DNA of 64,000 bases from Desertimonas sp963772825 (GTDB lineage: Bacteria; Actinomycetota; Acidimicrobiia; Acidimicrobiales; Ilumatobacteraceae): the NCBI GenBank assembly GCA_963772825.1, contig CAVYYX010000020.1, positions 248,001-312,000 of the forward strand, read 5' to 3'. How positions within the stretch are numbered: position 1 is the stretch's first letter; the number at the start of each line of letters is the position of its first letter. The position numbers were made by a program, and so were the translations under genes. Shown piece by piece: positions 50,247-59,099 of this stretch. The notes under the pieces are model-generated. The model searched no databases and had not been told where the DNA came from. It saw only the letters and a program-made list of their open reading frames with translations.

Positions 50247-51632
50247 GTGAGCAGCGAACAGATCATCGTCGCGTCTCCGTTCGATGGGACGGAGATCGGA
50301 CGGGTGCCGCTGTGCGACGACGACGACGTCGATCGCGCCGTGGCGACCTCCAAGGAGGCGTTGCGCGCCGGTGCCCTGCCGCGGTGGAAGCGCGCCGAGA
50401 TCCTCGATACTGCGGCCCGCCTGCTCGGCGAGCGGGAGGAGGAGTTCGCCAGGACGATCGCCGCCGAGGCGGCCAAGCCGATCCGCACCGCCCGGGCCGA
50501 AGCCCAGCGAGCCGTCGGCACGTTTCAGTTCGCGGCAGCCGAGGCCCGCACGTTTGCCGGGGAGATCGTGCCGCTCGATGCGATTCCCGCCGGCGAGGGC
50601 AAGGTCGGCTTCGCGATGCGGGTTCCGATCGGCGTCGTGGGGGCGATCTCGCCGTTCAACTTCCCGCTCAACCTCGTGGCCCACAAACTCGCCCCGGCGA
50701 TCGCCGCCGGTTGCCCCGTGGTCCTCAAACCGGCGTCACAGACGCCTCTCAGTGCCGTCGCCCTCGGTTCGCTGCTCGTCGACGAGTGCGGCCTGCCTGC
50801 CGAGTACCTGCACGTCGTCACGGGCGGCGGGAGCACGGTGGGCAACGCCATCGTCGAGCACCCCGACATCGCGATGATCACGTTCACCGGGTCGCCCGAC
50901 GTCGGCTGGGGCATCCGCGCCAGCGCCCCGCGCAAGCGAATCGGCCTGGAGCTCGGCAACAACGCCCCGGTGATCATCGAGGCCGACAGCGACTGGAAAT
51001 CGGCGGCGAGCAAGATCCGCGTCGCCGGGTTCGCCCATGCCGGGCAGAGCTGCATCTCGACCCAGCGCGTCCTCGTCCACCACGACATCGCCGAGGCGTT
51101 CACGGCGACGCTGGTGGGCGAGGTGTCGACGCTCGTGGTCGGCGACCCGCTCGACGAAGCGACCGAGGTGTCTGCGCTGATCTCGACGTCCGAACGCGAT
51201 CGGGTCAAGGGCTGGATCGACGATGCGGCCGCCCAGGGCGCCAGCGTGGCGTGCGGTGGCACGGTCGACGATGCTGGCGTGCTCGTGCCGACCGTGCTCA
51301 CCGACGTCACACCGGACATGGAGGTGTGTCGCAGCGAGGTCTTCGGGCCGGTCGTGGCCGTCGCCGCCTACGACTCGCTCGACGAAGCGATCGACCTCGC
51401 CAACGACACTCGATACGGCCTGCAGGCGGCGATCTTCACGAACCGCCTGGCCGACGCGATGAAGGCGTTCGGCTCCCTCGATTTCGGCGGGGTGCTCGTC
51501 AACGAGGTGCCCACTTGGCGGGCCGACCAGCAGCCCTACGGCGGGCTCCGCGACAGCGGCAACACCCGCGAGGGCCCGGCCTATGCCGTGCGCGAGATGA
51601 CCGAGATCAAGATGGTGGTCCTGTCGCCGTAG
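50247..51632 (+). CDS. NAD(P)-dependent aldehyde dehydrogenase
   Basis: A 461-residue ALDH-superfamily enzyme. SPFNFPLNLVAHKLAPAIAA (about residues 136-155) is the Rossmann entry, and ITFTGSPDVGWGI follows. The general base Glu is in GLELGNNAP, and the catalytic Cys is in AHAGQSCISTQRVLV. EVFGPVVAVAAYDS and the C-terminal GGLRDSGNTREGPAYAV are conserved. The usual LELGGNAP is LELGNN here, a small variation beside the active site. The substrate is not assignable; lactaldehyde, glyceraldehyde-3-phosphate and short aldehydes are possible. The start is GTG at 50247. Confidence 0.9.
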   Translation: MSSEQIIVASPFDGTEIGRVPLCDDDDVDRAVATSKEALRAGALPRWKRAEILDTAARLLGEREEEFARTIAAEAAKPIRTARAEAQRAVGTFQFAAAEARTFAGEIVPLDAIPAGEGKVGFAMRVPIGVVGAISPFNFPLNLVAHKLAPAIAAGCPVVLKPASQTPLSAVALGSLLVDECGLPAEYLHVVTGGGSTVGNAIVEHPDIAMITFTGSPDVGWGIRASAPRKRIGLELGNNAPVIIEADSDWKSAASKIRVAGFAHAGQSCISTQRVLVHHDIAEAFTATLVGEVSTLVVGDPLDEATEVSALISTSERDRVKGWIDDAAAQGASVACGGTVDDAGVLVPTVLTDVTPDMEVCRSEVFGPVVAVAAYDSLDEAIDLANDTRYGLQAAIFTNRLADAMKAFGSLDFGGVLVNEVPTWRADQQPYGGLRDSGNTREGPAYAVREMTEIKMVVLSP

Positions 51633-51746
51633 CGAGCGCGTCTTGGGCCGCCCGCGACTGCTGCCTCAGTCGTCGTCCTCGGCGCTTTGAACGCAGATCT
51701 GGCAACAATCAGGTCAAAGAATTCCCTGGGTGGAGCGTTGCGACAG

Positions 51747-51758
51747 GAACATATGTTC
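51747..51758 (+). promoter_or_regulatory. LexA (SOS) box
   Basis: GAACATATGTTC is a perfect match to the actinobacterial LexA operator core GAAC-N4-GTTC, followed by GA as in the extended palindrome. It lies 13 bp before the ATG at 51772 of the DUF222/HNH gene. In Mycobacterium tuberculosis several 13E12-family genes have been reported as LexA-controlled, which supports the call. The operator position also argues against starting the gene further upstream at 51730. Confidence 0.8.
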
Positions 51759-51771
51759 GATACATTTCGAT

Positions 51772-53032
51772 ATGGCTTGGGGTGTGCTCGACAGGTTGTC
51801 GGCGGTGATCGACGAATTCGCCGCCATCGACGTCGACACTCTCGGCGACGACGAGTTGCACGATGCGGTCGTCGGTCTCGGTGCGGTGTCGTCACGGTTG
51901 GAGGCGCAGTGGTGCCGGTTGATCGGACGGTGGGACCGCCGTCAGGTCTGGGCCGACAACGGCTCGAAGGCTGCCGGTGCCCGTCTGGCCCGGGAGACGC
52001 ATTGGCGGCGTGGTGACTGCGACCGTCTCGTGCACCGGGCACGCGATCTGGTGACGATGCCGCACGCCGAGGCCGCCTACGCGGCGGGGGAGATCTGCGG
52101 CGCGCCACGTCGACTTGATCGCCTCATGTGACCGGGAGTGGCGCAACGCCGAGTTCACCGAGTCCGAGGGGTTCCTCGTCGACCTGTGCCGGACCCCGTT
52201 CTTCACCGTCGCCGCCCGTGGGATCGACTATTGGAAACAGCGAGCTGATCGTGCCGCCGCTGACCGTGACGCCGACTCCGTCTGTGCCGGCCGGCACTTG
52301 TCGGCATCGGTCACCTGGGAGGGCACCGTCGCGGTGGACGGTGTTCTCGATCCGCTCGGTGGCGAGGTGTTCAAGAGCGAGCTCGTCCGCCTCTGTGAAC
52401 AGTTGCGGCTGCACGATCTGCGTGACGGTGTGGTGCGCACCGTGACCCAGCGTCGCGCCGACGCCTTGGTGGAGATGGCGATGCGTTCGGCGACCGCCCC
52501 CGCCGACGGGCTCCGTCCGCGTCCGTTGCTGAGCGTGACGATCGGTATCGACCCGTTCAATCATCTCTGTCAAACCGCGGCGGGCACGGTCGTCGCCCCA
52601 GGGTTGTTGATTCCCTACCTGTCCGATGCCGACATCGAACGGATCGTCTACGACCCGCCGGCGCGTCGCTTCGAAGCGTCACGCAAGCGCAGCTTCACGG
52701 GGGCACTGCGACGGATCATCGAGATCCGTGACGGTCACTGCCAACACCATTCGGGCTGTGACGAGCCCGCCGCCCGCTGCGACGCCGATCACATCGTGCC
52801 GCACAGTCACGGCGGCATCACCTGTCTCTGCCAAGGCGAGCTCGAATGCCTCTACCACAACCGCATCCACAAAGCCGCCGCCGACAAGGCCGCCCGCGGC
52901 CACCGTGCTGCCACCGACGGCAAACACCCCTGCCCGTACCTCCATCATCACACCGCTGACGATCTGCCAGCCACCGGCACCGACGACAACGACGGCACCG
53001 ACCCCAGCCGAGCCCCACCACCAGCCGGCTGA
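51772..53032 (+). pseudogene. DUF222/HNH endonuclease (13E12 repeat family), frameshifted
   Basis: From ATG 51772 the DUF222 start (VLDRLSAVIDEFAAIDVDTL) runs to EICGAP and then frameshifts. One extra base near 52105 restores HVDLIASCDREWRNAEFTES in the next frame, which continues to 53032. The corrected protein is about 420 residues. The HNH motif is HCQHHSGCDEPAARCDADHI, then VPHSHGGITCLC and CLYHNRIHKAA, with zinc-binding cysteines visible. A Pro/Thr/Asp-rich tail follows. These proteins are often multicopy and SOS-induced in actinobacteria, and the LexA box fits. Their biological role is poorly known. The frameshift may be real or a read error. Confidence 0.82.
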
Positions 53033-53052
53033 TCGTCCCCTCCCGTCCGGAG

Positions 53053-53478
53053 TCACTCCACGGTGATCGTGCCCGTCATGAACGGGTGGACGCCACAGGT
53101 GTACGCGTACGTCCCCGGCTCGGAGAACGTGACGGAGTAGGACTGGCCGGGCTCGAAGGTGTCCGAGCTGGCGAACAGCTCGCCGGTCGAGACGATGCTG
53201 TGGAGGTCGGTGTCTGCATTGAGCCACACGACCTCCGTGCCCGCCGCGATCACGGCGTCGGCCGGACTGAACTGGAAGTTGGCGATCTCGATCTCGAACT
53301 GCTCGGGTGCCGGCTCGTCATCGGTGGTGACCGTCGCGCCGGCGTCGCCGTTGACGATGTCATTCACGGCGCTCCCGGCGTTGCTGTCATCGGCGCACCC
53401 CGCGCCGCCGAGCGTGAGCGCCGCGCTGGCGGCGACGAGTGCTCGGAGACGTGTGATCCGCGCTCGTTCCACGCCCAC
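53053..53478 (-). CDS. Secreted cupredoxin (plastocyanin-like) protein
   Basis: A 141-residue exported protein. The N-terminal hydrophobic segment ends in LGGAGCADD, a loose lipobox with a candidate lipid-anchored Cys. A single cupredoxin domain follows (IEIANFQFSPADAVIAAG to the end). The type 1 copper ligands are His in TDLHSIV and Cys, His and Met in YTCGVHPFMTG. It would carry electrons or bind copper outside the membrane. The start is GTG at 53478. It lies 20 bp from the HNH gene end, convergent. Confidence 0.85.
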   Translation of the reverse strand: MGVERARITRLRALVAASAALTLGGAGCADDSNAGSAVNDIVNGDAGATVTTDDEPAPEQFEIEIANFQFSPADAVIAAGTEVVWLNADTDLHSIVSTGELFASSDTFEPGQSYSVTFSEPGTYAYTCGVHPFMTGTITVE

Positions 53479-53497
53479 CTATTCGGCTGGCATGGGG

Positions 53498-55033
53498 CTA
53501 CCGGTTCGCGTACTCGTCCTTGAGCAACCGCTTGTACAGCTTGCCGGTGGGATGGCGGGGCAGCTCGCTGCGGAACTCGACCGATCGAGGGCACTTCACG
53601 TCGGCGAGTTGGCTGCGGCAGTAGCGGATCAGTTCGGCGGCGAGGGCGGACGCCTCGATGTCGTCGGCGGGCATCGTGACCGGTTGGACGACCGCCTTGA
53701 CCTCCTCGCCGAAGTCCTCGTTGGGCACGCCGAAGACCGCCACGTCGACCACTTGGTCGTGAGTGATCAGGACGTTCTCGGCTTCCTGGGGGTAGATGTT
53801 CACGCCGCCGGCGATGATCATGAACGACTTGCGATCGGTGAGGTAAAGGAACCCGTCGGCATCGAGGTAGCCGACGTCGCCGAGCGTCGACCAACCCTGC
53901 GGGCTGCGCGAGGCTGCCGTCTCTTCCGGGTCGTTGTGGTAGTCGAACGAGCGAGTGCCCTCGAACCAGATCGTGCCCGTCTCACCGACGGGCAGCTCGA
54001 CGAACGAGTCGTCGCACACATGGACCGTACCGACGATCGGCCGGCCGACCGTCCCCGGATGGGCCAGCCAGTCCACCGAGTTGCAGTAGACGAACCCGTT
54101 GGCCTCCGTGCCTGCGTAGTACTCGTGGATGATCGGGCCGAACCAGTCGATCATCTGCTCCTTGACGGGCACCGGGCACGGCGCAGCAGCGTGGATGACA
54201 CAGCGCAGTGACGACACGTCGTATCGGGCCCGAACGTCGGGGGGCAGCTTGAGCAGGCGGACGAACATCGTCGGCACGACCTGCACCGTCGTGACGCGGT
54301 AACGCTCGATGATGGCGAGGAACTGCTCAGCGTCGAAGTGATCGATCAGCACGGTGGTGCTGCCGATGGCGTTGGCGGCCATCACGAAGCGCAGCGGGGC
54401 GGCGTGATACATCGGCGCAGGCGAGAGGTACACGTCGTCCGGGGTGACCTCGAAGAGGGCGCCGAGGAGCAGCGTCACGCTGCTCGCAGTGGTCTCCAGG
54501 GGCCCGCCGCCGAGGTCGACCGAGACACCCTTGGGCCGCCCGGTCGTCCCCGACGAGTACAGCATGTCGGTCCCCGCCACTCGATCTGGAAGCGGCGTGG
54601 GCTGCTGGGCGGCGACGCTGTCCTCGTACGACGTGTAGCCAGGGATCGTGCCGTCGAGCATCAATCGGGCGGTGACCGCCGGGGTGGTGCTGACGATCGC
54701 CCCGGCCGGCTCGGCGAGCTGATGTGAGGCGATGAAAACCTTGGCGCCACAGTCGTCGACGATGTAGTCGAGCTCCCCAGGGGTCAGCCGGGACGACGCC
54801 GCCGTATAGATGGCCCCGGCGTAGTGACAGCCCCACAGGACCTCCGCGTACCGCGGGTGGTTCTCCAGGCACAGGGCGACGTGGTCGCCGGGCTCGACTC
54901 CGAGCGAGCGCAGCAACCGGGACAGGCGGTTGGCCGCCGCGTCGAGCTCGGCGAAGGTCGTGATCGCGCCGGTAGGCGCCCAGATCAATGCTGGGTCGTC
55001 GGGGCGGGTGGCGAGGTGGGACCCGGGGTACAT
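53498..55033 (-). CDS. Acyl-CoA synthetase (AMP-forming, ANL family)
   Basis: A 511-residue adenylate-forming ligase. The phosphate loop is MLYSSGTTGRPKGVSVD (about residues 158-174), IIHEYYAGTEANGFVY is the adenine motif, and LGDVGYLDADGFLYLTDR carries the ribose-binding Asp. The hinge DRKSFMIIAGGVNIYP and the C-terminal catalytic Lys in HPTGKLYKRLL are present. It activates a fatty or aromatic acid as an acyl-CoA. It is divergent from the acyl-CoA dehydrogenase across 61 bp, so the two may serve one catabolic route. Substrate unknown. Confidence 0.92.
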   Translation of the reverse strand: MYPGSHLATRPDDPALIWAPTGAITTFAELDAAANRLSRLLRSLGVEPGDHVALCLENHPRYAEVLWGCHYAGAIYTAASSRLTPGELDYIVDDCGAKVFIASHQLAEPAGAIVSTTPAVTARLMLDGTIPGYTSYEDSVAAQQPTPLPDRVAGTDMLYSSGTTGRPKGVSVDLGGGPLETTASSVTLLLGALFEVTPDDVYLSPAPMYHAAPLRFVMAANAIGSTTVLIDHFDAEQFLAIIERYRVTTVQVVPTMFVRLLKLPPDVRARYDVSSLRCVIHAAAPCPVPVKEQMIDWFGPIIHEYYAGTEANGFVYCNSVDWLAHPGTVGRPIVGTVHVCDDSFVELPVGETGTIWFEGTRSFDYHNDPEETAASRSPQGWSTLGDVGYLDADGFLYLTDRKSFMIIAGGVNIYPQEAENVLITHDQVVDVAVFGVPNEDFGEEVKAVVQPVTMPADDIEASALAAELIRYCRSQLADVKCPRSVEFRSELPRHPTGKLYKRLLKDEYANR

Positions 55034-55094
55034 CGTGGGGCAAGGTAGCCGCCCGATTCGGAAATCTCCGTGACGTCGCGGATACCGTCGCCCG

Positions 55095-56261
55095 ATGAGT
55101 CTCGACCTCGTGGACGGCCTGCTCAGCGACTTTCCCCCGAGCGAAACCGACGCCGCGGCGTTCCTCGGTGCGCAGTTCGATCGTGGACTGGCGTGGGTCC
55201 ACTTCCCGGTCGGGGAGGGCGGACTCGGGGTGAGCCCGAAGCATCAGCGGGAGATCAACGAGTCGCTCGACGCCGCCGGCGCACCGAACGCGATGTGGCG
55301 CAACCCGCTCGGCCACGGGATGGTCGCCCCGACGCTGATCGCCTGGGGGACGGCGGAGCAGAAGCGGCGATACCTCCGCCCAATGTTCACGGGTGAAGAG
55401 GTCTGGTGCCAGCTGTTCTCCGAACCGGGCGCCGGCTCGGACTTCGCCGGGCTGGCGGCTCGCGGTGTCCGCGACGGCGACGAGTGGATCGTCAACGGCC
55501 AGAAGGTTTGGACGTCGCTCGCCCACGTGGCTCGCTGGGGACTGCTCGTCGTGCGCACCGACCCGGAAGCGGTCAAGCACGCCGGGCTGACCGCCCTGAT
55601 CGTCGACATGGAGGCACCGGGCGTCGAGGTCAGGCCGCTGCGCCAGATCACCGGTGACGCCGAGTTCAACGAGGTCTACTTCACCGACACGCGCGTTCCC
55701 CTCAGCGCGATGCTCGGCAAGCCAGGCGATGGCTGGCGAGTGTCGCTGACCACGCTGATGAACGAGCGGGTGTCGATCGGGGGGATGATCCCCAAGCGCG
55801 GGTCCGGGGTGATCAGCGAGTTGCTCGACGTGTGGTCGAAGCTGCCCAAGGAGCAGCGCGACGCGGCGCGGCGGGACGAGGTGGTTCGGTTGTGGATCCG
55901 CGCCGAGGTCCTCCGGCTGACCAACATCCGCGCCTCGGTCAACCGCAAGCTCGGCGATCCAGGGCCGGAGGGGTCGATCGGCAAGGTGGCGGCCGCCGCC
56001 CTCAACAAGGACGTCCTCGACGCCGCCGTGACGCTGCTCGGCCCGGAGGGGATGCTCTACGGCGACTACACGATGAAGCGCCCCCGGTTCTCGTCGGACA
56101 CCGACAGCGTGCACAAGGCGTTCCTGCGCAGTCGGGCGAACTCGATCGAGGGGGGCACGTCGGAGGTGATGTACAACATCCTCGGCGAGCGTGTCCTCGG
56201 ACTACCGGGCGATGTACGCGTCGACCGCGACATTCCCTGGAGCCAGGTCCCGCGCAACTGA
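55095..56261 (+). CDS. Acyl-CoA dehydrogenase
   Basis: A 388-residue flavoprotein of the acyl-CoA dehydrogenase family. CQLFSEPGAGSDFAGLAARG (about residues 99-118) is the substrate/FAD signature, with WIVNGQKVWTSLAHVARWG next. The C-terminal domain carries SIEGGTSEVMYNILGERVLG with the typical Glu-Gly-Gly-Thr-Ser-Glu pattern. It introduces a trans double bond in acyl-CoA, passing electrons to ETF. The start is ATG at 55095. The substrate may be that of the divergent acyl-CoA ligase. Confidence 0.93.
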   Translation: MSLDLVDGLLSDFPPSETDAAAFLGAQFDRGLAWVHFPVGEGGLGVSPKHQREINESLDAAGAPNAMWRNPLGHGMVAPTLIAWGTAEQKRRYLRPMFTGEEVWCQLFSEPGAGSDFAGLAARGVRDGDEWIVNGQKVWTSLAHVARWGLLVVRTDPEAVKHAGLTALIVDMEAPGVEVRPLRQITGDAEFNEVYFTDTRVPLSAMLGKPGDGWRVSLTTLMNERVSIGGMIPKRGSGVISELLDVWSKLPKEQRDAARRDEVVRLWIRAEVLRLTNIRASVNRKLGDPGPEGSIGKVAAAALNKDVLDAAVTLLGPEGMLYGDYTMKRPRFSSDTDSVHKAFLRSRANSIEGGTSEVMYNILGERVLGLPGDVRVDRDIPWSQVPRN

Positions 56262-56274
56262 CGGCGCTTGCCGA

Positions 56275-57033
56275 TCAATCGGCGGAGAGCGCGCCGCCAA
56301 ATGCCTGACGCTGTTCCGTGGTCAGGTCGATCCATGTCGCCTGTCCGGCAGCGAGGACCTCTCCGGACGCTGACCAGATCGCCGTCCCCGCCTGGGTCTT
56401 CCTACCCTGGCGATCGCCCGTCCAACCGGCGACCACCAACGGCTCGCCGAGTTGCGGACGACGGTTGACCGTCGCCGCCAACCGACCGAGGACCGCCGGC
56501 GGCAGGTCGTCGCCGGCGAGCAGTCCGGCCAGTCCACCGGGGCAGTCGAGCGCCGCCCACAGAAGGCGTGCGTCGAGCGCACCGTGCTCGAACAGGTTCT
56601 CGTGCGGGGTCCACGGCCAGATCCGCATCCGCGCCTCGCCGGACGCGGCCGACAGGATCCGCAGGCCGTCGCCCTCGGCCCGATCAGGTCCGCAGACGAA
56701 GCACTCGGGGAACTCGTGGACGGCGCGATAGGCAGCGACGTCGAAGGTTTCGGCGGCTTCACGGGCCGTGGCGTAGGCCACCGGCGGTGGGAGTTCGATC
56801 GCCGAGGAGCTGCGACGAGCGACTGCAATCGTCGCATCATCGTCGAGGAGGCGGGCCTCGTCGCCGTCGACGACGATCGACAGTGGACGTTCCAGGGGCG
56901 GGGGAGCGTGGAGCGTGACCTCGACGGTGCCATCTCCCAATGCGGCCGCCGCGACTCCGCAGGCGTAGCCACCGTTGACCGAGTTCGGCGGGCCCCGGAA
57001 ACGCCGCTCGATGACGACCTCGTCGTGGCTCAC
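56275..57033 (-). CDS. Hotdog-fold thioesterase-like protein, unknown function
   Basis: A 252-residue soluble protein. PPNSVNGGYACGVAAAAL near the N-terminus resembles the Asn-Gly-Gly-Tyr helix start of hotdog-fold acyl-CoA thioesterases. EFPECFVCGPDRAEGDGLRI in the middle is a typical start for the second hotdog half, and FEHGALDARLLWAALDCPG marks its helix. It could be a double-hotdog enzyme or acyl-CoA binder acting with the nearby acyl-CoA genes. The ATG at 57033 overlaps the LLM gene stop by 4 nt. Confidence 0.72.
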   Translation of the reverse strand: MSHDEVVIERRFRGPPNSVNGGYACGVAAAALGDGTVEVTLHAPPPLERPLSIVVDGDEARLLDDDATIAVARRSSSAIELPPPVAYATAREAAETFDVAAYRAVHEFPECFVCGPDRAEGDGLRILSAASGEARMRIWPWTPHENLFEHGALDARLLWAALDCPGGLAGLLAGDDLPPAVLGRLAATVNRRPQLGEPLVVAGWTGDRQGRKTQAGTAIWSASGEVLAAGQATWIDLTTEQRQAFGGALSAD

Positions 57034-57959
57034 GACCCGACCGCTGCTCGCAGGAGGCGGCGAACCTCTGCGGCTGCCTCGATCTCCTGTTCACGCGTCG
57101 GTCCGTTGACGATCAGGTTGAACACGTGGCAGCCGGCTTCGACGTACGGCACCAGGAACTCGGCGATGTGTTCGGCCGGGCCGGCGGGGCTCCAACGCTC
57201 GAAGCGCTCGTAGGGAATGCCGTAGAACGACGTCATGACCGGCGCAACGTACTGGCGGGCGACAGCAGGGTTCTCGTCGATGCCGACCCACACGTTCAGC
57301 GCGTTGAGCCAGGACGGTACGACACGTCCAACGTCCACGGCGGCAGCTTCCATCGCTTGGACGGATTGGCCGTAGCGGGCGGCGGAGACCCAAATGCCGA
57401 ACCAGCCGTCGCCGAATCGTCCGGCGCGGCGCAGGGCGGCGTCCGAGCGGCCACCGACGACAATCGGAATCGGTACCGTCGGAGCCGGGACGATCTGCGC
57501 GGCGCGCAGCGTGAAGTGGGTTCCCTGGAAGTCGACAGGTTCTCCGGTCAGCAGCTGCCGGACGATCTGGAGAGCCTCGTCCATCCGGCGACCCCGGGTC
57601 CGCGGATCGACACCGCAGATCTCCACCTCGTGAGGATCTTCCCCACCGATGCCCACGCCGAACACGAAGCGGCCGGGAGCGAGTCCGGCGATGTCACCGA
57701 GCTGGCGAGCCACGGCGACCGGATGCCGGAGCGGGAGGAGGTACACCGCCGTGTTCGAGGACATTCGCTCGGCGACCGACAGGATGCTCGTCGCTCCCAG
57801 GAGGCCGTCGAACCCAGCGCCGACGACAAAACTGACGTGGTCGCCCACCGCGACGTGGTCCAGCCCGCAGCGCTCGGCGAGGCCGATGAGCGAACGCCGT
57901 CGCGATCCCTCGAGCGTGCTCATACCGAGAAGGATGCAGCCAACGTTGACGGTGGTCAC
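57030..57959 (-). CDS. LLM-class F420-dependent oxidoreductase
   Basis: A 309-residue luciferase-like TIM barrel. AERCGLDHVAVGDHVSFVVG (about residues 27-46), AVYLLPLRHPVAVARQLGDI and FGVGIGGEDPHEVEICGVDP are typical of actinobacterial F420-dependent oxidoreductases. PIPIVVGGRSDAALRRAGRF is the phosphate-binding strand, and WFGIWVSAARYG follows. F420 rather than FMN is inferred from these patterns. The start is GTG at 57959. It is translationally coupled to the hotdog-like gene, so the two may act on one acyl or aromatic compound. Confidence 0.88.
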   Translation of the reverse strand: MTTVNVGCILLGMSTLEGSRRRSLIGLAERCGLDHVAVGDHVSFVVGAGFDGLLGATSILSVAERMSSNTAVYLLPLRHPVAVARQLGDIAGLAPGRFVFGVGIGGEDPHEVEICGVDPRTRGRRMDEALQIVRQLLTGEPVDFQGTHFTLRAAQIVPAPTVPIPIVVGGRSDAALRRAGRFGDGWFGIWVSAARYGQSVQAMEAAAVDVGRVVPSWLNALNVWVGIDENPAVARQYVAPVMTSFYGIPYERFERWSPAGPAEHIAEFLVPYVEAGCHVFNLIVNGPTREQEIEAAAEVRRLLRAAVGS

Positions 57960-58000
57960 GTCCCGAAGACTGTCAGGCCGCGCTCGTGACGGCGTGTGGA

Positions 58001-59056
58001 TTACCGGATGCTGCCGTCGGCCAGCGCCGCCAGCACCGTGCTCGCGTCGAGGCTGCGGTCGTCCATGCGGGTCGCCCCGGGCGGCATACCGCCGAGCATC
58101 GCCGTGGCGGCGACCTCGATGGCCGCTTGCAGGTCACGCAGCTTGCGCGGGGGAGGAAAGTACTCGTCCTCTTCCGTCACCCGTACGACGTCGACGCCGT
58201 TGCGCGGCGCCAGGGTCCTGATGACGTCCTCGACGACTTCGTTGGGGGCCGAGGCGCCGGCGGTGACGCCGACGACGAGCGTGGGGTCGAAGAACTCGTC
58301 TGGGATCTCGGCGGCCGTGTTGACCCTGGCGACACGTGGGCAGCCTGCCTCGCCAGCCAGCTTTTCGAGGGCCCTCGTGTTCGATGAGTTGGCAGAGCCG
58401 ATGACGACGATCGCCCCGCAACGCGCTGCCAGCTCCATCAGCGCGGATTGCCGATTCGTCGTGGCGAAGCACAGATCGCTTCGCCCGGGCGTCCACGCCT
58501 CGGGGTAGCGCCGCTTGACGGCCACCGCCACGTCGTTCCAGTCGCGGTGCGACAGCGTCGTCTGGGCGAGCAGGGCCACCGGCTCGGTGAACTGCTCGAG
58601 GGCGTCGACATCGGCGACCGACTCGACGCGGCTGATCGAGTCGGGGGCCACGGCCATCGTGCCGACGGCTTCTTCGTGACCCTGGTGGCCGACGTAGACG
58701 ATGCGATAGCCCTTGCCCGAGCGCACCCGGACCTCGTGGTGGACCTTCGTGACAAGCGGGCACACCGAGTCGACGACGTAGCTGCCCCGCTCGCGCGCCG
58801 CGGCGACGACGTCGGGCGCCGACCCGTGGGCGGACAACATGATCGGCTTGCCGGGGGGGACGTCGGCGATGTCGTCGACGAACACGACGCCTTGGCGCTC
58901 GAAGCGCTCGACGATCAGCTGGTTATGGACGATCTCGTGATAGCAGTACACCGGCGGCTCGAAGGCCCGGACCATCCAGGCGAGCGCCTTGATCGCCATC
59001 TCCACGCCGGCACAGAAACCGCGCGGCTCTGCGAGCAACACCTTCTCGACGGGCAC
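58001..59056 (-). CDS. ispH: 4-hydroxy-3-methylbut-2-enyl diphosphate reductase (IspH)
   Basis: A 351-residue IspH/LytB, last step of the MEP isoprenoid pathway, making IPP and DMAPP. The three iron-sulfur cysteines are Cys15 (EPRGFCAGV), Cys99 (VDSVCPLVTK) and Cys196 (SDLCFATTNRQ). His residues in HEIVHN, SAHGSAP and the conserved Ser-x-Asn in GSANSSNTRAL are present. The start is ATG at 59056, divergent from the DUF512 gene across 43 bp. The pathway also supplies the polyprenyl carriers used by the DPA and mannosyl enzymes in this window. Confidence 0.95.
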   Translation of the reverse strand: MPVEKVLLAEPRGFCAGVEMAIKALAWMVRAFEPPVYCYHEIVHNQLIVERFERQGVVFVDDIADVPPGKPIMLSAHGSAPDVVAAARERGSYVVDSVCPLVTKVHHEVRVRSGKGYRIVYVGHQGHEEAVGTMAVAPDSISRVESVADVDALEQFTEPVALLAQTTLSHRDWNDVAVAVKRRYPEAWTPGRSDLCFATTNRQSALMELAARCGAIVVIGSANSSNTRALEKLAGEAGCPRVARVNTAAEIPDEFFDPTLVVGVTAGASAPNEVVEDVIRTLAPRNGVDVVRVTEEDEYFPPPRKLRDLQAAIEVAATAMLGGMPPGATRMDDRSLDASTVLAALADGSIR

Positions 59057-59099
59057 GCCCCCAGGCTATGAGCGAGCCGCCCCGTAGCCTGGTACAGCC

